From CAJPPJ01 sp963545265 (GTDB lineage: Bacteria > Bacillota_I > Bacilli_A > RF39 > UBA660), in contig CAUUHY010000002.1 of the NCBI GenBank assembly GCA_963545265.1, positions 47,593 through 111,592 on the forward strand: a stretch of 64,000 nt of DNA. The letters are read 5' to 3'. A program made the translations under genes and the position numbers. This document shows, in pieces, positions 8,043 through 17,465 of this stretch (positions within the stretch are counted from its first letter, which is position 1; each line of letters starts with the position of its first letter). Below the pieces are notes generated by a model. The model saw nothing but the letters and a program-made list of their open reading frames with translations. It did not search any database and was not told where the DNA came from.

Positions 8043-8603
8043 TTAAATACTTACATTTATTGTTTTAAAGAAATCTCTTATTTCTTCTTTTTTGCTTTCT
8101 TCTAAATTTGCTATTATTTTCTTTAAAATTTTAGTATTTTTATCTCTATTATATATATCAAAACAAGATTTTTTTAAAGAATATGCAATAACTTTGTTAT
8201 TTTTTTTAGTAGTAACTTCTTCTTTATCGTTATCAAAATTATTAATATTAACATAATGAAATTTTAAATTCTTAGCTTTCTTCTTAATTCTATTAACATT
8301 ATAACCTTGTGGTACTGTAATAGATATTTCTTTAGGTTCTACTTTTATATAATTATTTAAGTAAAGTGCAGTTTCATAAGAAAAAATTACCTTATTAGTA
8401 TTTAAAGAAAGTAAATAATATATATCAATTAAATTATCATTTTTTGTATATATACCTTGCTTAACTCTTTTAATTCTTTTATCTTTAGCCATTAACGATA
8501 ATATATGACGACTTATTCCCATAGACTCAGCTTGCTTAGTAGTAATAAAAGAATTGTTTTCAAGATATTCATTTATAATAATATTTTCTATTTGCATAAC
8601 CAT
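8043..8603 (-). CDS. AbiEi-type antitoxin-domain protein (orphan)
   Basis: A 186-residue protein with the layout of the type IV toxin-antitoxin antitoxin AbiEi. An N-terminal winged helix (ITTKQAESMGISRHILSLMA, about 18-37) is followed by the wing RIKRVKQGIYTK, then the C-terminal module with FSYETALYLNN (about 74-84) and EISITVPQGYN. In complete systems the toxin gene abiEii, a nucleotidyltransferase, follows immediately; here it does not. It may act as a stand-alone transcriptional regulator. The start could be the Met at 8603 or the internal Met at 8597. Confidence 0.75.
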   Translation of the reverse strand: MVMQIENIIINEYLENNSFITTKQAESMGISRHILSLMAKDKRIKRVKQGIYTKNDNLIDIYYLLSLNTNKVIFSYETALYLNNYIKVEPKEISITVPQGYNVNRIKKKAKNLKFHYVNINNFDNDKEEVTTKKNNKVIAYSLKKSCFDIYNRDKNTKILKKIIANLEESKKEEIRDFFKTINVSI

Positions 8604-8649
8604 CTCTTTATTTGACTTATATCATACTCCATTAACTATATAAACTCAA

Positions 8650-8673
8650 GAAAAAAAGTTACTTATGTAACTT
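8650..8673 (-). terminator. Terminator of the parE-parC operon
   Basis: Stem AAGTTAC (8656-8662) with GTAACTT (8667-8673) and a minus-strand T-run over 8651-8657. It overlaps the parC stop codon. Confidence 0.75.
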
Positions 8674-11122
8674 ATATTTCTTTTAACATATTATCTATAT
8701 TTTTAAGTTTTAAATCTAACTGTTCAAAATCAACTTCTTTTACTTCTATCTCTTCTTTTTCTTCTTTATACATATCTTTTAATTCTTTTGTAAATGAAGT
8801 TCCAGCTTGATCTAAATCTTTAATTGCAATATCACTTACTTTAATAGTTTTTATATCTTCATCTATTAAAGAAATATTATCTTTATTAGTAACAAGTAAA
8901 GCTTTAATAGTATTATATTTATTAGTTTTAATTGTTCTTATTATCTTAGTACCTTTATTAGTTCTTTTAGCTTCTTTTATATCATCTAGTTTAATTCTTT
9001 TTAAAGTACCATTGTTAAACCCTATAACTATATAATTTTCTTCATTTATTGTATTACTACTTACTACATAATCATCTTTTTCTAGTTTTATAGCTTTAAC
9101 ACCTTGAGATTTTAAACCTAAAAGAGGTATTTCTTCTGTATTAAATCTTAAAGCATAATTATTAAATGTACTTAATATTATTTCTTCTTCAAGATTATTA
9201 ACATCAACTAAGTTATCATTACTTCCTAATTTAATAGCAGTAAATGATTTAGAGTTTCTCTTAACCTCTAGATCTTTAACATTAATTTTCTTTATCATAC
9301 CCTTTTTAGTAGTTAATACTAAGTATTTATCTTCTTTAAAATCATCTACTAAATAAGTTCTTACTACTTTTTCATTAACTTCTAAAGTTATAATATTACT
9401 TACATGTTTTCCTAATTCTTTATATGAAAAGTTTGGTATTTCATGAACTGGTAAATATAAGTAATTACCTAGATTTGTAAAGACGATAAGTGTTGATAAA
9501 GTTGTAGTTTTATAGATATTTAAGAAGTAATCATTATCTTTTAAATTTGGTTTATCAGTAGCGTTATAACTTCTAGTACTACTTCTTTTTATATATCCAT
9601 CTTTTGTAACAGATACCACTACATCTTCTTCTGAAATCATATCTTTAGTATCTATTTTTATCTCTTGAACTTCTTCTTCTATAAGAGTTTTTCTATGATG
9701 TCCGAATTCTTTTTTAATTCTTTTTAATTCTTCAATCATCACTTTTCTTAAAGTCTCTTCTTCATTTAATATCTTATTTAGTGCTGCTATAGTTAAATTT
9801 AATTTCTTTAATTCTTCTTCAAGTTCAACTACATCTGTATTAGTTAACTTATAAAGTTGTAACATAACGATAGTTTCTGCTTGATCTATTGAAAAATCAA
9901 ATTCTTTTACTAAGTTATTCTTAGCATCACTTTTATTTTTAGATGCTCTTATTACTTTTATAACTTCATCTAAAATAGAAATACATTTTACTAATCCTTC
10001 TACTCTATGAAGTTTAATTGAAGCATAATTTAAATCAAATTTAGTTCTTCTTATTACTACTTCTTTATAATGAGTAATATATGCATCTAACATTTCAGTA
10101 ATCGATAATAGTTTTGGTGTTCTATTAACTATTGCTACTGCATTATAATGAAATGTTGTTTGTAACTCAGTATTTTTATATAAATAATTTAAGATAAGTT
10201 CACTACTAGCATTTGCTTTTAATTCGATAACTATTCTTAAACCATCTTTATCAGTTTCATCTCTTACTTCTGATATTCCATCTATTACTTTACTAAGTCT
10301 TATAGTATCTATTTTTTTTACTAAATTAGCTTTATTTACTTCAAAAGGAATCTCATTAATAATTATTTTATTCTTTTCAACTTCTACTTTAGCTTTTACT
10401 ACTATCTTACCTTTTCCAGTTCTATATGCTTTTTTAATCTCTTCTATTCCACATGCTATAGCTCCTGTTGGAAAATCTGGTCCTTTTATATATTTTAATA
10501 AATCTTCAAGTGTTGCAGATGGTTTTTCTATCTTCTTAATAGTTGCATCAATTACTTCTGATAAGTTATGTGGTGCAATATTAGTAGCGTAACCTGCAGA
10601 AATACCATTAGATCCATTTACTAATAAGTTTGGATACTTAGCTGGTAAAACAGTTGGTTCTAAGTTAGAATCATCAAAAGTTAAAATCATTTCAACTGTA
10701 TCTCTATCTAAATCTTTTAATAACTCCTCACTTATTTTTGAAAGTCTTGCTTCTGTATAACGATATGCAGCTGGTGGATCACCATCTATTGACCCATTGT
10801 TTCCTTGCATATCAATATATAAAACATTTTGTTTCCAATCTTGACTCATTCTAGCCATTGCTTCATATATTGGAGTATCCCCATGAGGATGAAATTTTCC
10901 CATGACATTACCTACTGCAGCAGCGGACTTTTTATAAGCTTTATCATAAGTATTCTTATCTTTATACATTGAAAATAAAATTCTTCTTTGAACTGGCTTT
11001 AAACCATCTCTTGCATCAGGTATTGCTCTATCTTGAATAATATATTTAGAATAAGCCCCAAATCTTTCTCCCATGATATCGGATAAGGAATATTCATATA
11101 TTTTTTTAAGTACTTCTTGCAT
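8672..11122 (-). CDS. parC: DNA topoisomerase IV subunit A
   Basis: The catalytic A subunit of topoisomerase IV, which decatenates daughter chromosomes (816 residues). The N-terminal breakage-reunion domain has RAIPDARDGLKPVQRRIL (about 31-48) and the catalytic Tyr in AAYRYTEARLS (about 118-128). A C-terminal beta-propeller follows from about residue 495. I see no GyrA box (QRRGGKG), which favours ParC over GyrA, as does pairing with parE. The stop of parE and the start of parC share one base (TAATG), implying coupled translation. Confidence 0.93.
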   Translation of the reverse strand: MQEVLKKIYEYSLSDIMGERFGAYSKYIIQDRAIPDARDGLKPVQRRILFSMYKDKNTYDKAYKKSAAAVGNVMGKFHPHGDTPIYEAMARMSQDWKQNVLYIDMQGNNGSIDGDPPAAYRYTEARLSKISEELLKDLDRDTVEMILTFDDSNLEPTVLPAKYPNLLVNGSNGISAGYATNIAPHNLSEVIDATIKKIEKPSATLEDLLKYIKGPDFPTGAIACGIEEIKKAYRTGKGKIVVKAKVEVEKNKIIINEIPFEVNKANLVKKIDTIRLSKVIDGISEVRDETDKDGLRIVIELKANASSELILNYLYKNTELQTTFHYNAVAIVNRTPKLLSITEMLDAYITHYKEVVIRRTKFDLNYASIKLHRVEGLVKCISILDEVIKVIRASKNKSDAKNNLVKEFDFSIDQAETIVMLQLYKLTNTDVVELEEELKKLNLTIAALNKILNEEETLRKVMIEELKRIKKEFGHHRKTLIEEEVQEIKIDTKDMISEEDVVVSVTKDGYIKRSSTRSYNATDKPNLKDNDYFLNIYKTTTLSTLIVFTNLGNYLYLPVHEIPNFSYKELGKHVSNIITLEVNEKVVRTYLVDDFKEDKYLVLTTKKGMIKKINVKDLEVKRNSKSFTAIKLGSNDNLVDVNNLEEEIILSTFNNYALRFNTEEIPLLGLKSQGVKAIKLEKDDYVVSSNTINEENYIVIGFNNGTLKRIKLDDIKEAKRTNKGTKIIRTIKTNKYNTIKALLVTNKDNISLIDEDIKTIKVSDIAIKDLDQAGTSFTKELKDMYKEEKEEIEVKEVDFEQLDLKLKNIDNMLKEI

Positions 11123-13038
11123 TATTTAAGATTCTCCTTTCCAAAATCATCTTCCATAGTAAAATCGACGTTTTCTTCTATCCAAGCTTTTCTTGGTTCT
11201 ACATCTTCTCCCATTAATACAGATATTCTCTTATCTGATAATAATTTATCTTCATTTACTACTTTAATTAAAGATCTAGTTTCAACATTCATTGTCGTCT
11301 CAGCAAGTTCTGAAGCATTCATTTCCCCAAGCCCTTTATATCTTTGTATATTTACTACTTCGTTCTTTTCAGATAAATCTGCTTTTTCTTGATCTGTATA
11401 TACATAAACACTCTTCTTATTAGAAAAAGTCATCTTATAAAGAGGTGGCATAGCTATATAAAGCTTTCCATTATCTACTAAATCTTTCATAAAACGATAG
11501 AAAAATGTAAGTAACAAACACTGTATATGACTTCCATCAAAGTCAGCATCGGTCATTATAATTATCTTATCGTATTCCATTTCATTAACGTCGAAGTTAG
11601 ATCCATATCCTGCTCCAATTGTATTAATGATTGTCGCTATTTCTTCATTAGCTAAGATATCAGACTCTTTTGCTTTTTCAGTATTTATTATTTTACCTCT
11701 TAAAGGTAGTATAGCTTGATATTTCCTATCTCTTCCACCTTTTGCTGAACCTCCAGCTGAGTTTCCTTCAACTAAAAATAATTCTTTTTTAGTTTTATCT
11801 TTAGATTGAGCAGGTACTAATTTACCAGATAAAGTAAGTGATTTAGATTGAGTATTTCCTGATCTAATATTTTCTCTTGCTTTTCTAGCAGCTTCTCTTG
11901 CTTGTTTACTTTTTTGTATCTTATCAATTAAGATAGTAGCTATTTTATTATTTTCTTCTAAGTAAAAAGGTAATTTTTCACTAACGACTGTATCTACTGC
12001 ACTTCTTGCAATAGGGGTTCCAAGTTTTGATTTAGTTTGACTTTCAAATTGTAAGATAGATTCAGGTATCTTAACTGATATAATTGCAGTTAAACCTTCT
12101 CTAACATCACTTCCTTCAAAAGTTTTATCTTTAGATTTTAAAATGTTATTCTTTTTAGCATATTCATTTAATATTCTAGTAAGGGAAGATTTAAAACCAA
12201 GCTCATGAGTTCCACCATCTACTGTTTTAACATTATTAACAAAAGAGATGATGTTTTCAGAATAGTTCGTAGTATATTGCATTGCTATTTCTACTTCTAT
12301 ATCATTTTTAGTACCACTAAAGTATAAAGTATCACAAAGTCCTTCTAAATCTTCATTAACAAAATTTACAAATTCTTTTAATCCATCTTCATAGTGATAT
12401 AAGTTTTTCTTATCTCCATCTTCATCTATTACTTCGATAGTTATATTTTTAATTAAAAATGCTACTTCTTGCATTCTTTCAGATATAGCTGTAAAAGAAA
12501 ACTTAGCATCTTTAAATATTTCTTTATCTGGAAGAAAAGTTACTGTCGTACCTGTTCTATTCGTCTTATCAAGTTTAGTTAATGGAGATAAAACTTTACC
12601 ACCGTTATTAAACTCTATTTCATATTTATAACCATCTCTTTTTATTTCTACTTTTAAATAACTACTTAAGGCATTAACAACTGATGCTCCAACCCCGTGA
12701 AGTCCACCACTAGTCTTATATCCGCCTTCTTCAAACTTCCCACCAGCATGTAAAATAGTATAAATAACTTCAGGTGTTGAGATACCTGATGCATGCATTC
12801 CAACTGGTACTCCTCTTCCATTATCTGAAACAGTTAATGAATTATCTTTATGAATAATAATTTTTATATAATCACCATATCCATTAGATATTTCATCTAT
12901 CGAGTTATCTATTATTTCCCATGCTAAATGATGAAGGCCTCTTTTATCAGTAGAACCTATATACATACCAGGTCTTTTTCTAACCGCATCAAGACCTTCC
13001 ATTATCTTTATAGAATTTTCATCGTAACTATTATTCAT
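11122..13038 (-). CDS. parE: DNA topoisomerase IV subunit B
   Basis: ATPase subunit of topoisomerase IV, 638 residues. The GHKL ATP site is seen in EIIDNSIDEISNGYGD (about 41-56), VSDNGRGVPVG and GGLHGVGASVVNALS. The transducer region has EGSDVREGLTAIISVK, and the TOPRIM domain has LVEGNSAGGSAKGGRDRKYQ and IIIMTDADFDGSHI, with the Mg2+-binding DAD. The length and the absence of a long insert fit Gram-positive ParE. GGAGAT lies before the ATG. It is the first gene of the parE-parC operon. Confidence 0.93.
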   Translation of the reverse strand: MNNSYDENSIKIMEGLDAVRKRPGMYIGSTDKRGLHHLAWEIIDNSIDEISNGYGDYIKIIIHKDNSLTVSDNGRGVPVGMHASGISTPEVIYTILHAGGKFEEGGYKTSGGLHGVGASVVNALSSYLKVEIKRDGYKYEIEFNNGGKVLSPLTKLDKTNRTGTTVTFLPDKEIFKDAKFSFTAISERMQEVAFLIKNITIEVIDEDGDKKNLYHYEDGLKEFVNFVNEDLEGLCDTLYFSGTKNDIEVEIAMQYTTNYSENIISFVNNVKTVDGGTHELGFKSSLTRILNEYAKKNNILKSKDKTFEGSDVREGLTAIISVKIPESILQFESQTKSKLGTPIARSAVDTVVSEKLPFYLEENNKIATILIDKIQKSKQAREAARKARENIRSGNTQSKSLTLSGKLVPAQSKDKTKKELFLVEGNSAGGSAKGGRDRKYQAILPLRGKIINTEKAKESDILANEEIATIINTIGAGYGSNFDVNEMEYDKIIIMTDADFDGSHIQCLLLTFFYRFMKDLVDNGKLYIAMPPLYKMTFSNKKSVYVYTDQEKADLSEKNEVVNIQRYKGLGEMNASELAETTMNVETRSLIKVVNEDKLLSDKRISVLMGEDVEPRKAWIEENVDFTMEDDFGKENLK

Positions 13039-13091
13039 ATTTAATCTCCAACAAGATTATAACATAATTATCAAGTAAAATCATACTTAGA

Positions 13092-13132
13092 AAAAAGAAA
13101 AGAGAATTAATGTTTCTTAATAATTCTCTTTT
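13092..13132 (-). terminator. Terminator of the 261-residue unknown
   Basis: Stem AAGAGAATTA (13100-13109) with TAATTCTCTT (13121-13130); minus-strand T-rich tail over 13091-13099. It overlaps the stop codon at 13107. Confidence 0.7.
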
Positions 13133-13892
13133 TGGATTTTTCTAATTCATCACTTTGAAAATCTATTTCTTTAATTTTTTCTAGGATAGATTCTTTTACT
13201 CTTTGATATGTTTCTTTATCCATATTTTCAAACAAACAATTTTCTTCTAACTCTTTTAACTCTTCTTCTTTCCTCTTATATTCAATTTGTAATTTTTTTG
13301 GATCTGTTTTAGAAATAAATTTTTTATCTTCAAAATCTCTATATGCAGCATAAAAATCTCTATATTTTGAATATGTACTTAAACCTTTTATAAAACTCTT
13401 TTTTAAATATCTAAGTTCTTCTATTTCTTCTCTTCTTGGAGATTCTTTTCTGGAAAAATTTCTTATTAAATATAAAACATCATCTCTATATGAAACATTA
13501 TAGAAAAGAAAATTCTTATTTATATATTCTAAAAAATCTATATCATCTAATATAGTACCTATTTGTAAAATTTTTGGATCATCACCATCTAAAATACTAT
13601 CTGTAATATAAGAAATATTTTCATCCAAAAATAAGACATGTCTTTTACGAAAAGTATTGTTAATTTTACTAATTACTACAAAGTAACCTTCTTCTTCAAT
13701 ATTTAATCCTTTTTTTAATTCTTCTTCTGAATAAAAAGACGTTAAATTATCTATTTCTTCTAAGTGATATCTTTCACAATTTATTGAATTTTTTGCAATT
13801 TTTACAGTCTTAGCTTTTAAATCGTCTATTTGAATATATCTAAGTCCTGTTTCTTTTCCAAAAAATATTAAATTATATATTTTTTTTGTCAT
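13107..13892 (-). CDS. Uncharacterised 261-residue protein
   Basis: No family recognised. The N-terminal third looks like a mixed alpha/beta domain (YNLIFFGKETGLRYIQIDDL, then EEGYFVVISKINNTFRKRHV). The C-terminal half is a charged helical region, including a coiled-coil-like segment around residues 200-255. No signal peptide or membrane helices are seen. The start at 13892 is preferred because GGGGT lies just upstream; a longer in-frame reading to 13940 lacks a ribosome site. It is transcribed divergently from the glycosyltransferase through a shared promoter region. Confidence 0.6.
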   Translation of the reverse strand: MTKKIYNLIFFGKETGLRYIQIDDLKAKTVKIAKNSINCERYHLEEIDNLTSFYSEEELKKGLNIEEEGYFVVISKINNTFRKRHVLFLDENISYITDSILDGDDPKILQIGTILDDIDFLEYINKNFLFYNVSYRDDVLYLIRNFSRKESPRREEIEELRYLKKSFIKGLSTYSKYRDFYAAYRDFEDKKFISKTDPKKLQIEYKRKEEELKELEENCLFENMDKETYQRVKESILEKIKEIDFQSDELEKSKKRIIKKH

Positions 13893-13933
13893 TTTAGACC
13901 CCTTCAATAAAAATCGAATTATATTATACACTT

Positions 13934-13968
13934 TTGACAAAAAAATGCAAACAATGTAATATTAAATT
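13934..13968 (+). promoter_or_regulatory. Consensus promoter, leaderless, for the GT2 glycosyltransferase
   Basis: TTGACA at 13934-13939, a 17-base spacer, TAATAT at 13957-13962, six bases, then ATG at 13969. There is no room for a ribosome-binding site, so the transcript should start at or within a base of the start codon. This is the clearest leaderless case in the window. Confidence 0.75.
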
Positions 13969-14928
13969 ATGAAAAAATTATCTATTTTGATACCAGCATA
14001 CAATGTAGAAAATTATATTGAAGAGTGTATCAACAGTATTTTAAATTTAAACATAGACTACGAAATAATAATTATTAATGATGGATCTACTGATAAAACT
14101 TTAAAAAAGATTCAAAAATATAAGAAATATAACTATATAAAAATTATAAGTCAAGAAAATATGGGAATATCAAAAACTAGAAATAATTTATTAAAATTAG
14201 CAACTGGTAAATATATATTTTTTCTTGATGCAGATGATTATATAAATAAAGAAAATTTTATCAAATTATTAAATAATCTAGACAATCAAGATTTGATACT
14301 ATTTAACTATAATATATATAACAATAATACTAAAAAATTTAAAAAAAATATTTTTAAAAGTGAATTTAATTTAATAAAAAATAATAAAGAAAAATTTATA
14401 GAATTAATTTGTAAAAGAAACGATTTATACTTATGGACTTTTTTAATAAAAAAAGAAATTATAACCAAAAAACAAATAGACTTCTTACCATATTTATTTG
14501 AAGATTTAGAATTTCTTTTAAAAATTATTTATCATACTAATACTATAGAATTTATAGATTTAAATATAGTTAATTATAGAATAAATAGAGATAATCAAAT
14601 AACTAAAATACATAGTTATGAAAATATATCTCATAGAATTATTATGTCAGATATTGTTATAAAACAAGTACAAACGTATAATTTACCAAAAAATATAAAA
14701 GAAAAATTATATTCTAGAATTGCTAATATATTCTACTCTGCTATACCTTTAATAAAAACTAAGAATAAAGAAGAACAAGAGTTATTAATGGACTTAATTG
14801 ATAACTATAGTTACATTTTAAAATATGCCTCAATAAAAACAATTATATTAAAAATTTTAATGAAGATAAATAAAAATTTCACATATAACTCTATGAATTA
14901 TTTATTAAAATTATTTAAACTATATTAA
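13969..14928 (+). CDS. Family 2 glycosyltransferase
   Basis: A 319-residue GT-A-fold glycosyltransferase that moves a sugar from a nucleotide-sugar to a glycan or lipid. The N-terminus is classic: LSILIPAYNVENYIEECINS (about 4-23), IIINDGSTDKTL, then GKYIFFLDADDYI with the metal-binding DxD. The C-terminal half is AT-driven (Lys/Asn/Ile-rich) and less conserved. There is no transmembrane anchor. The donor and acceptor are unknown; cell-surface glycan or teichoic-type polymer work is most likely. It is a single plus-strand gene with its own promoter and a terminator shared with convergent sodA. Confidence 0.85.
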   Translation: MKKLSILIPAYNVENYIEECINSILNLNIDYEIIIINDGSTDKTLKKIQKYKKYNYIKIISQENMGISKTRNNLLKLATGKYIFFLDADDYINKENFIKLLNNLDNQDLILFNYNIYNNNTKKFKKNIFKSEFNLIKNNKEKFIELICKRNDLYLWTFLIKKEIITKKQIDFLPYLFEDLEFLLKIIYHTNTIEFIDLNIVNYRINRDNQITKIHSYENISHRIIMSDIVIKQVQTYNLPKNIKEKLYSRIANIFYSAIPLIKTKNKEEQELLMDLIDNYSYILKYASIKTIILKILMKINKNFTYNSMNYLLKLFKLY

Positions 14929-14958
14929 AAAATATCAATAGTAATATTGATATTTTAT
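14927..14958. terminator. Bidirectional terminator between the glycosyltransferase and sodA
   Basis: AATATCAATA (14931-14940) pairs with TATTGATATT (14945-14954) around a four-base loop, with A and T tracts on both sides. Confidence 0.75.
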
Positions 14959-15551
14959 TTTGTATATATTTCTTCAGCAATAGTCCAATTAACTAAATCA
15001 AACCATTTTTCTAAATATTCTTTTCTTCTATTTTGATATTGTAAATAGTATGCATGTTCCCATACATCATTTCCAAATATTATTTTAAATCCATCTGTAA
15101 TAGGACAGTCTTGATTAGAAGTCGGTATTATTTTTAACCCAGTACTATCTTTTACTAACCAAATCCAACCTGATCCAAATACTTTAAGTCCTTCTTCTAC
15201 AAATTTTTCTTTAAAAGCATCAAAACTTCCAAAAGTATTATTAATGGCTTTTTCTAATTCTCCATGTAGTTCTTTCTTATTTGTTGGATTTATAATAGCC
15301 CAGTATAAATCGTGGTTATATGCTCCTCCAGCTTGATTTTTTAATTTAGTTCTAATACTTTCATCTGCTTCTTCTAAATGAGTTAAAATATATTCTAAAC
15401 TCTTGTCTTCTAAAGAAGTACCTTTTATTAAATTATTAGTATTATCATAATAAGTTTGATGATGTTTATCATGATGAAAACTAATTGTTTCACTATTTAT
15501 AACTGGATTTAAATCATCATATCCATATTCTAATTTTTTAAGTTCTAACAT
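14955..15551 (-). CDS. sodA: Superoxide dismutase, Mn/Fe family
   Basis: Converts superoxide to H2O2 and O2. The 198-residue protein has all family landmarks: the first His ligand region FHHDKHHQTYYDNTNNLI (about 25-42), GAYNHDLYW with the second His, NQDCPI with the outer-sphere Gln in the Mn-type position, and DVWEHAYYLQYQNRRKEYL with Asp and His ligands. Metal preference (Mn favoured) is inferred. The start shares one base with the xseB stop, and this is the last gene of the obg-nusB-xseA-xseB-sodA run. It indicates exposure to oxygen. Confidence 0.93.
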   Translation of the reverse strand: MLELKKLEYGYDDLNPVINSETISFHHDKHHQTYYDNTNNLIKGTSLEDKSLEYILTHLEEADESIRTKLKNQAGGAYNHDLYWAIINPTNKKELHGELEKAINNTFGSFDAFKEKFVEEGLKVFGSGWIWLVKDSTGLKIIPTSNQDCPITDGFKIIFGNDVWEHAYYLQYQNRRKEYLEKWFDLVNWTIAEEIYTK

Positions 15552-15772
15552 TATTCCTCCTCTTTAAATTCTTTTAATTCACCATCTTTTAATATTAAAT
15601 TAATATTATCTTCGGCTTTTTTTAAACTTTCATCACATAATTTAGCAAGTTTCATTGCTTCATTAAATTTAGTCATAGCTTCATCAAGTGATACTTCACC
15701 ATTTTCTAATTTTTCTACTATTTCTTCTAAATTTTTTAAATTATCTTCAAAACTTTGTTTCTTTTCTGCCAT
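15551..15772 (-). CDS. xseB: Exodeoxyribonuclease VII small subunit
   Basis: Helical 73-residue small subunit of Exo VII. It contains the family core FEDNLKNLEEIVEKLENGEV (about 8-27) and LDEAMTKFNEAMKLAKLCDE, a helical hairpin that binds XseA. It follows xseA directly (the stop and start are adjacent) and overlaps the sodA start by one base, so it is tightly coupled. Confidence 0.93.
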   Translation of the reverse strand: MAEKKQSFEDNLKNLEEIVEKLENGEVSLDEAMTKFNEAMKLAKLCDESLKKAEDNINLILKDGELKEFKEEE

Positions 15773-17107
15773 TTATTTCTCCTTTACATCTATTACTTTA
15801 GCGTCTATTTTTACTTTTTCTAATTCTATATTTATTAAATCATCTTTATTTATTTTTTTATTATCATTTACTATCTCATTATTAAATCTTGTTATAGAAT
15901 AACCTCTAGTTAACGTCTTAAGAGGTGACAAAGCATCTAATTTAGATACTGATAACATATAGTTATTTATAAGTTTATTAATATACGTTTTATAACTAAT
16001 AACTAAATTGTTTTTTATTTCTTTATAACTACTCTTCTTTTTATCTATTAAAAACATAGGATTTTTAAAGATAAAAGATGATTTTAATTTAGATAATTTA
16101 TTATTATTTATTTCTATTAAATGTTTTATACCAATATTTAATCTATCTAGTATTAAAGAAAATTTTTCTTCTTTATCTAAATATAAATTTCTTGGATTTT
16201 GAAGTATTCTACTCTTCTTTATTTTTAATATTTTATCTTGTAAATTTTTAATCTTATGATTAACATTTACAAAACTTCTTTTCTTTAATGAATCAATATA
16301 AGTTAATACTTCTTTATAATCTGGCACTGCCATTTCTGCTGCTGCTGTTGGAGTTGGTGCTCTTAAATCAGCTACAAAATCAGCTATAGTAAAGTCTATT
16401 TCATGTCCTACTGCAGATATAACAGGTACTTCTAAATCATATATTGCTCTTGCAACTATTTCCTCATTAAAACACCACATATCTTCAATAGATCCACCAC
16501 CTCTACCTACAATTAATAAATCTAAATCATAATTTTTACTTAAATTAATATTCTTAACTATATCTTCTGCAGCATATTCTCCTTGAACAAGGGATGGAAA
16601 AAGTATTGTTTTAACTAAAGGATATCTTCTTTTTATTGTAGTTAAAATATCTCTTATTGCTGCACCAGTTGAGGCTGTTATAATTCCAATAGTATTTGGA
16701 TATCTTGGTATTTTCTTTTTATGAGATTCATCGAATAATCCTTCTTCAGAAAGTTTTTTCTTTAATTTTTCAAACTCTAAATAAAGATTACCTATTCCAT
16801 CTTCTTCCATAGAATTAACATATATTTGTAAAGATCCACTTTGTTCATAAACAGATATTTTACCAGTTATTAATACTTTCATACCATCAGTTGGTAAAAA
16901 CTTAACATTTTTTGCACTTGATGCAAACATAATTGCACTTATTCTTGCAGTTTCATCTTTTAATGTGAAATAAAAATGTCCTCTAGTATGTGCTTTAAAG
17001 TTACTAATTTCTCCTCTTAAACAAATACTTTGTAAATTAGTATCATTATCAACTTTATACTTTAAATACCTAGTAATCTGTGTAGGAGTTAAAATTTCTT
17101 TATCCAT
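15773..17107 (-). CDS. xseA: Exodeoxyribonuclease VII large subunit
   Basis: Catalytic subunit of the single-strand-specific nuclease Exo VII (444 residues). The N-terminal OB-fold has ICLRGEISNFKAHTRGHFYF (about 28-47). The nuclease core has GIITASTGAAIRDIL, LIVGRGGGSIEDMW, and PVISAVGHEIDFTIADFVAD with RAPTPTAAAEMA. A long helical C-terminus mates with XseB. The start overlaps the end of nusB by 8 bases. Confidence 0.95.
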   Translation of the reverse strand: MDKEILTPTQITRYLKYKVDNDTNLQSICLRGEISNFKAHTRGHFYFTLKDETARISAIMFASSAKNVKFLPTDGMKVLITGKISVYEQSGSLQIYVNSMEEDGIGNLYLEFEKLKKKLSEEGLFDESHKKKIPRYPNTIGIITASTGAAIRDILTTIKRRYPLVKTILFPSLVQGEYAAEDIVKNINLSKNYDLDLLIVGRGGGSIEDMWCFNEEIVARAIYDLEVPVISAVGHEIDFTIADFVADLRAPTPTAAAEMAVPDYKEVLTYIDSLKKRSFVNVNHKIKNLQDKILKIKKSRILQNPRNLYLDKEEKFSLILDRLNIGIKHLIEINNNKLSKLKSSFIFKNPMFLIDKKKSSYKEIKNNLVISYKTYINKLINNYMLSVSKLDALSPLKTLTRGYSITRFNNEIVNDNKKINKDDLINIELEKVKIDAKVIDVKEK

Positions 17108-17462
17108 TAATTTTTTCCTTTGCTATCTTATCTAAACAAGCATTTATCATAGATTTAACTTTATCATCACTATATTTTTTAGATAGTTCAACTGCTTCAT
17201 TTATTGCTATTTTTATATCGATATCAGTATAAATTATTTCATAAGTAGCTACTTCAAGTATTGCTTGATCAACTAAACTTAGTCTATCTAGTGTCCAGTT
17301 ACTTAAATATTTATTGATAATTAAATCTATATCTTTTTGATTTTTATTAACTCCATCTATTAAAATATTTGTATATTCACCACTAGACTTTTCTATTTCA
17401 CTTTTTACTTTTAATTGATATAACTTAATAACCGCTTCTTCTCTTTGTTCTGTTCTTTTCAT
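17100..17462 (-). CDS. nusB: Transcription antitermination protein NusB
   Basis: A 120-residue all-helical protein of the rRNA antitermination complex with NusE (S10). It shows the family pattern: REEAVIKLYQLK at the N-terminus, LVDQAILEVATYEIIYTDID near 80-98 and IAINEAVELSKKYSDDKVKS near 100-118. It is slightly short, as is common in reduced Bacilli. It sits between obg (3-base gap) and xseA (8-base overlap). Confidence 0.92.
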   Translation of the reverse strand: MKRTEQREEAVIKLYQLKVKSEIEKSSGEYTNILIDGVNKNQKDIDLIINKYLSNWTLDRLSLVDQAILEVATYEIIYTDIDIKIAINEAVELSKKYSDDKVKSMINACLDKIAKEKING

Positions 17463-17465
17463 ATT

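Noticed and set aside
5797..13892. Paralogy between the unknown proteins at 5797-6579 and 13107-13892
   Set aside because: Only a loose N-terminal resemblance (short strands then 'YIxxxDL/E') in AT-biased sequence; not enough to claim a family.
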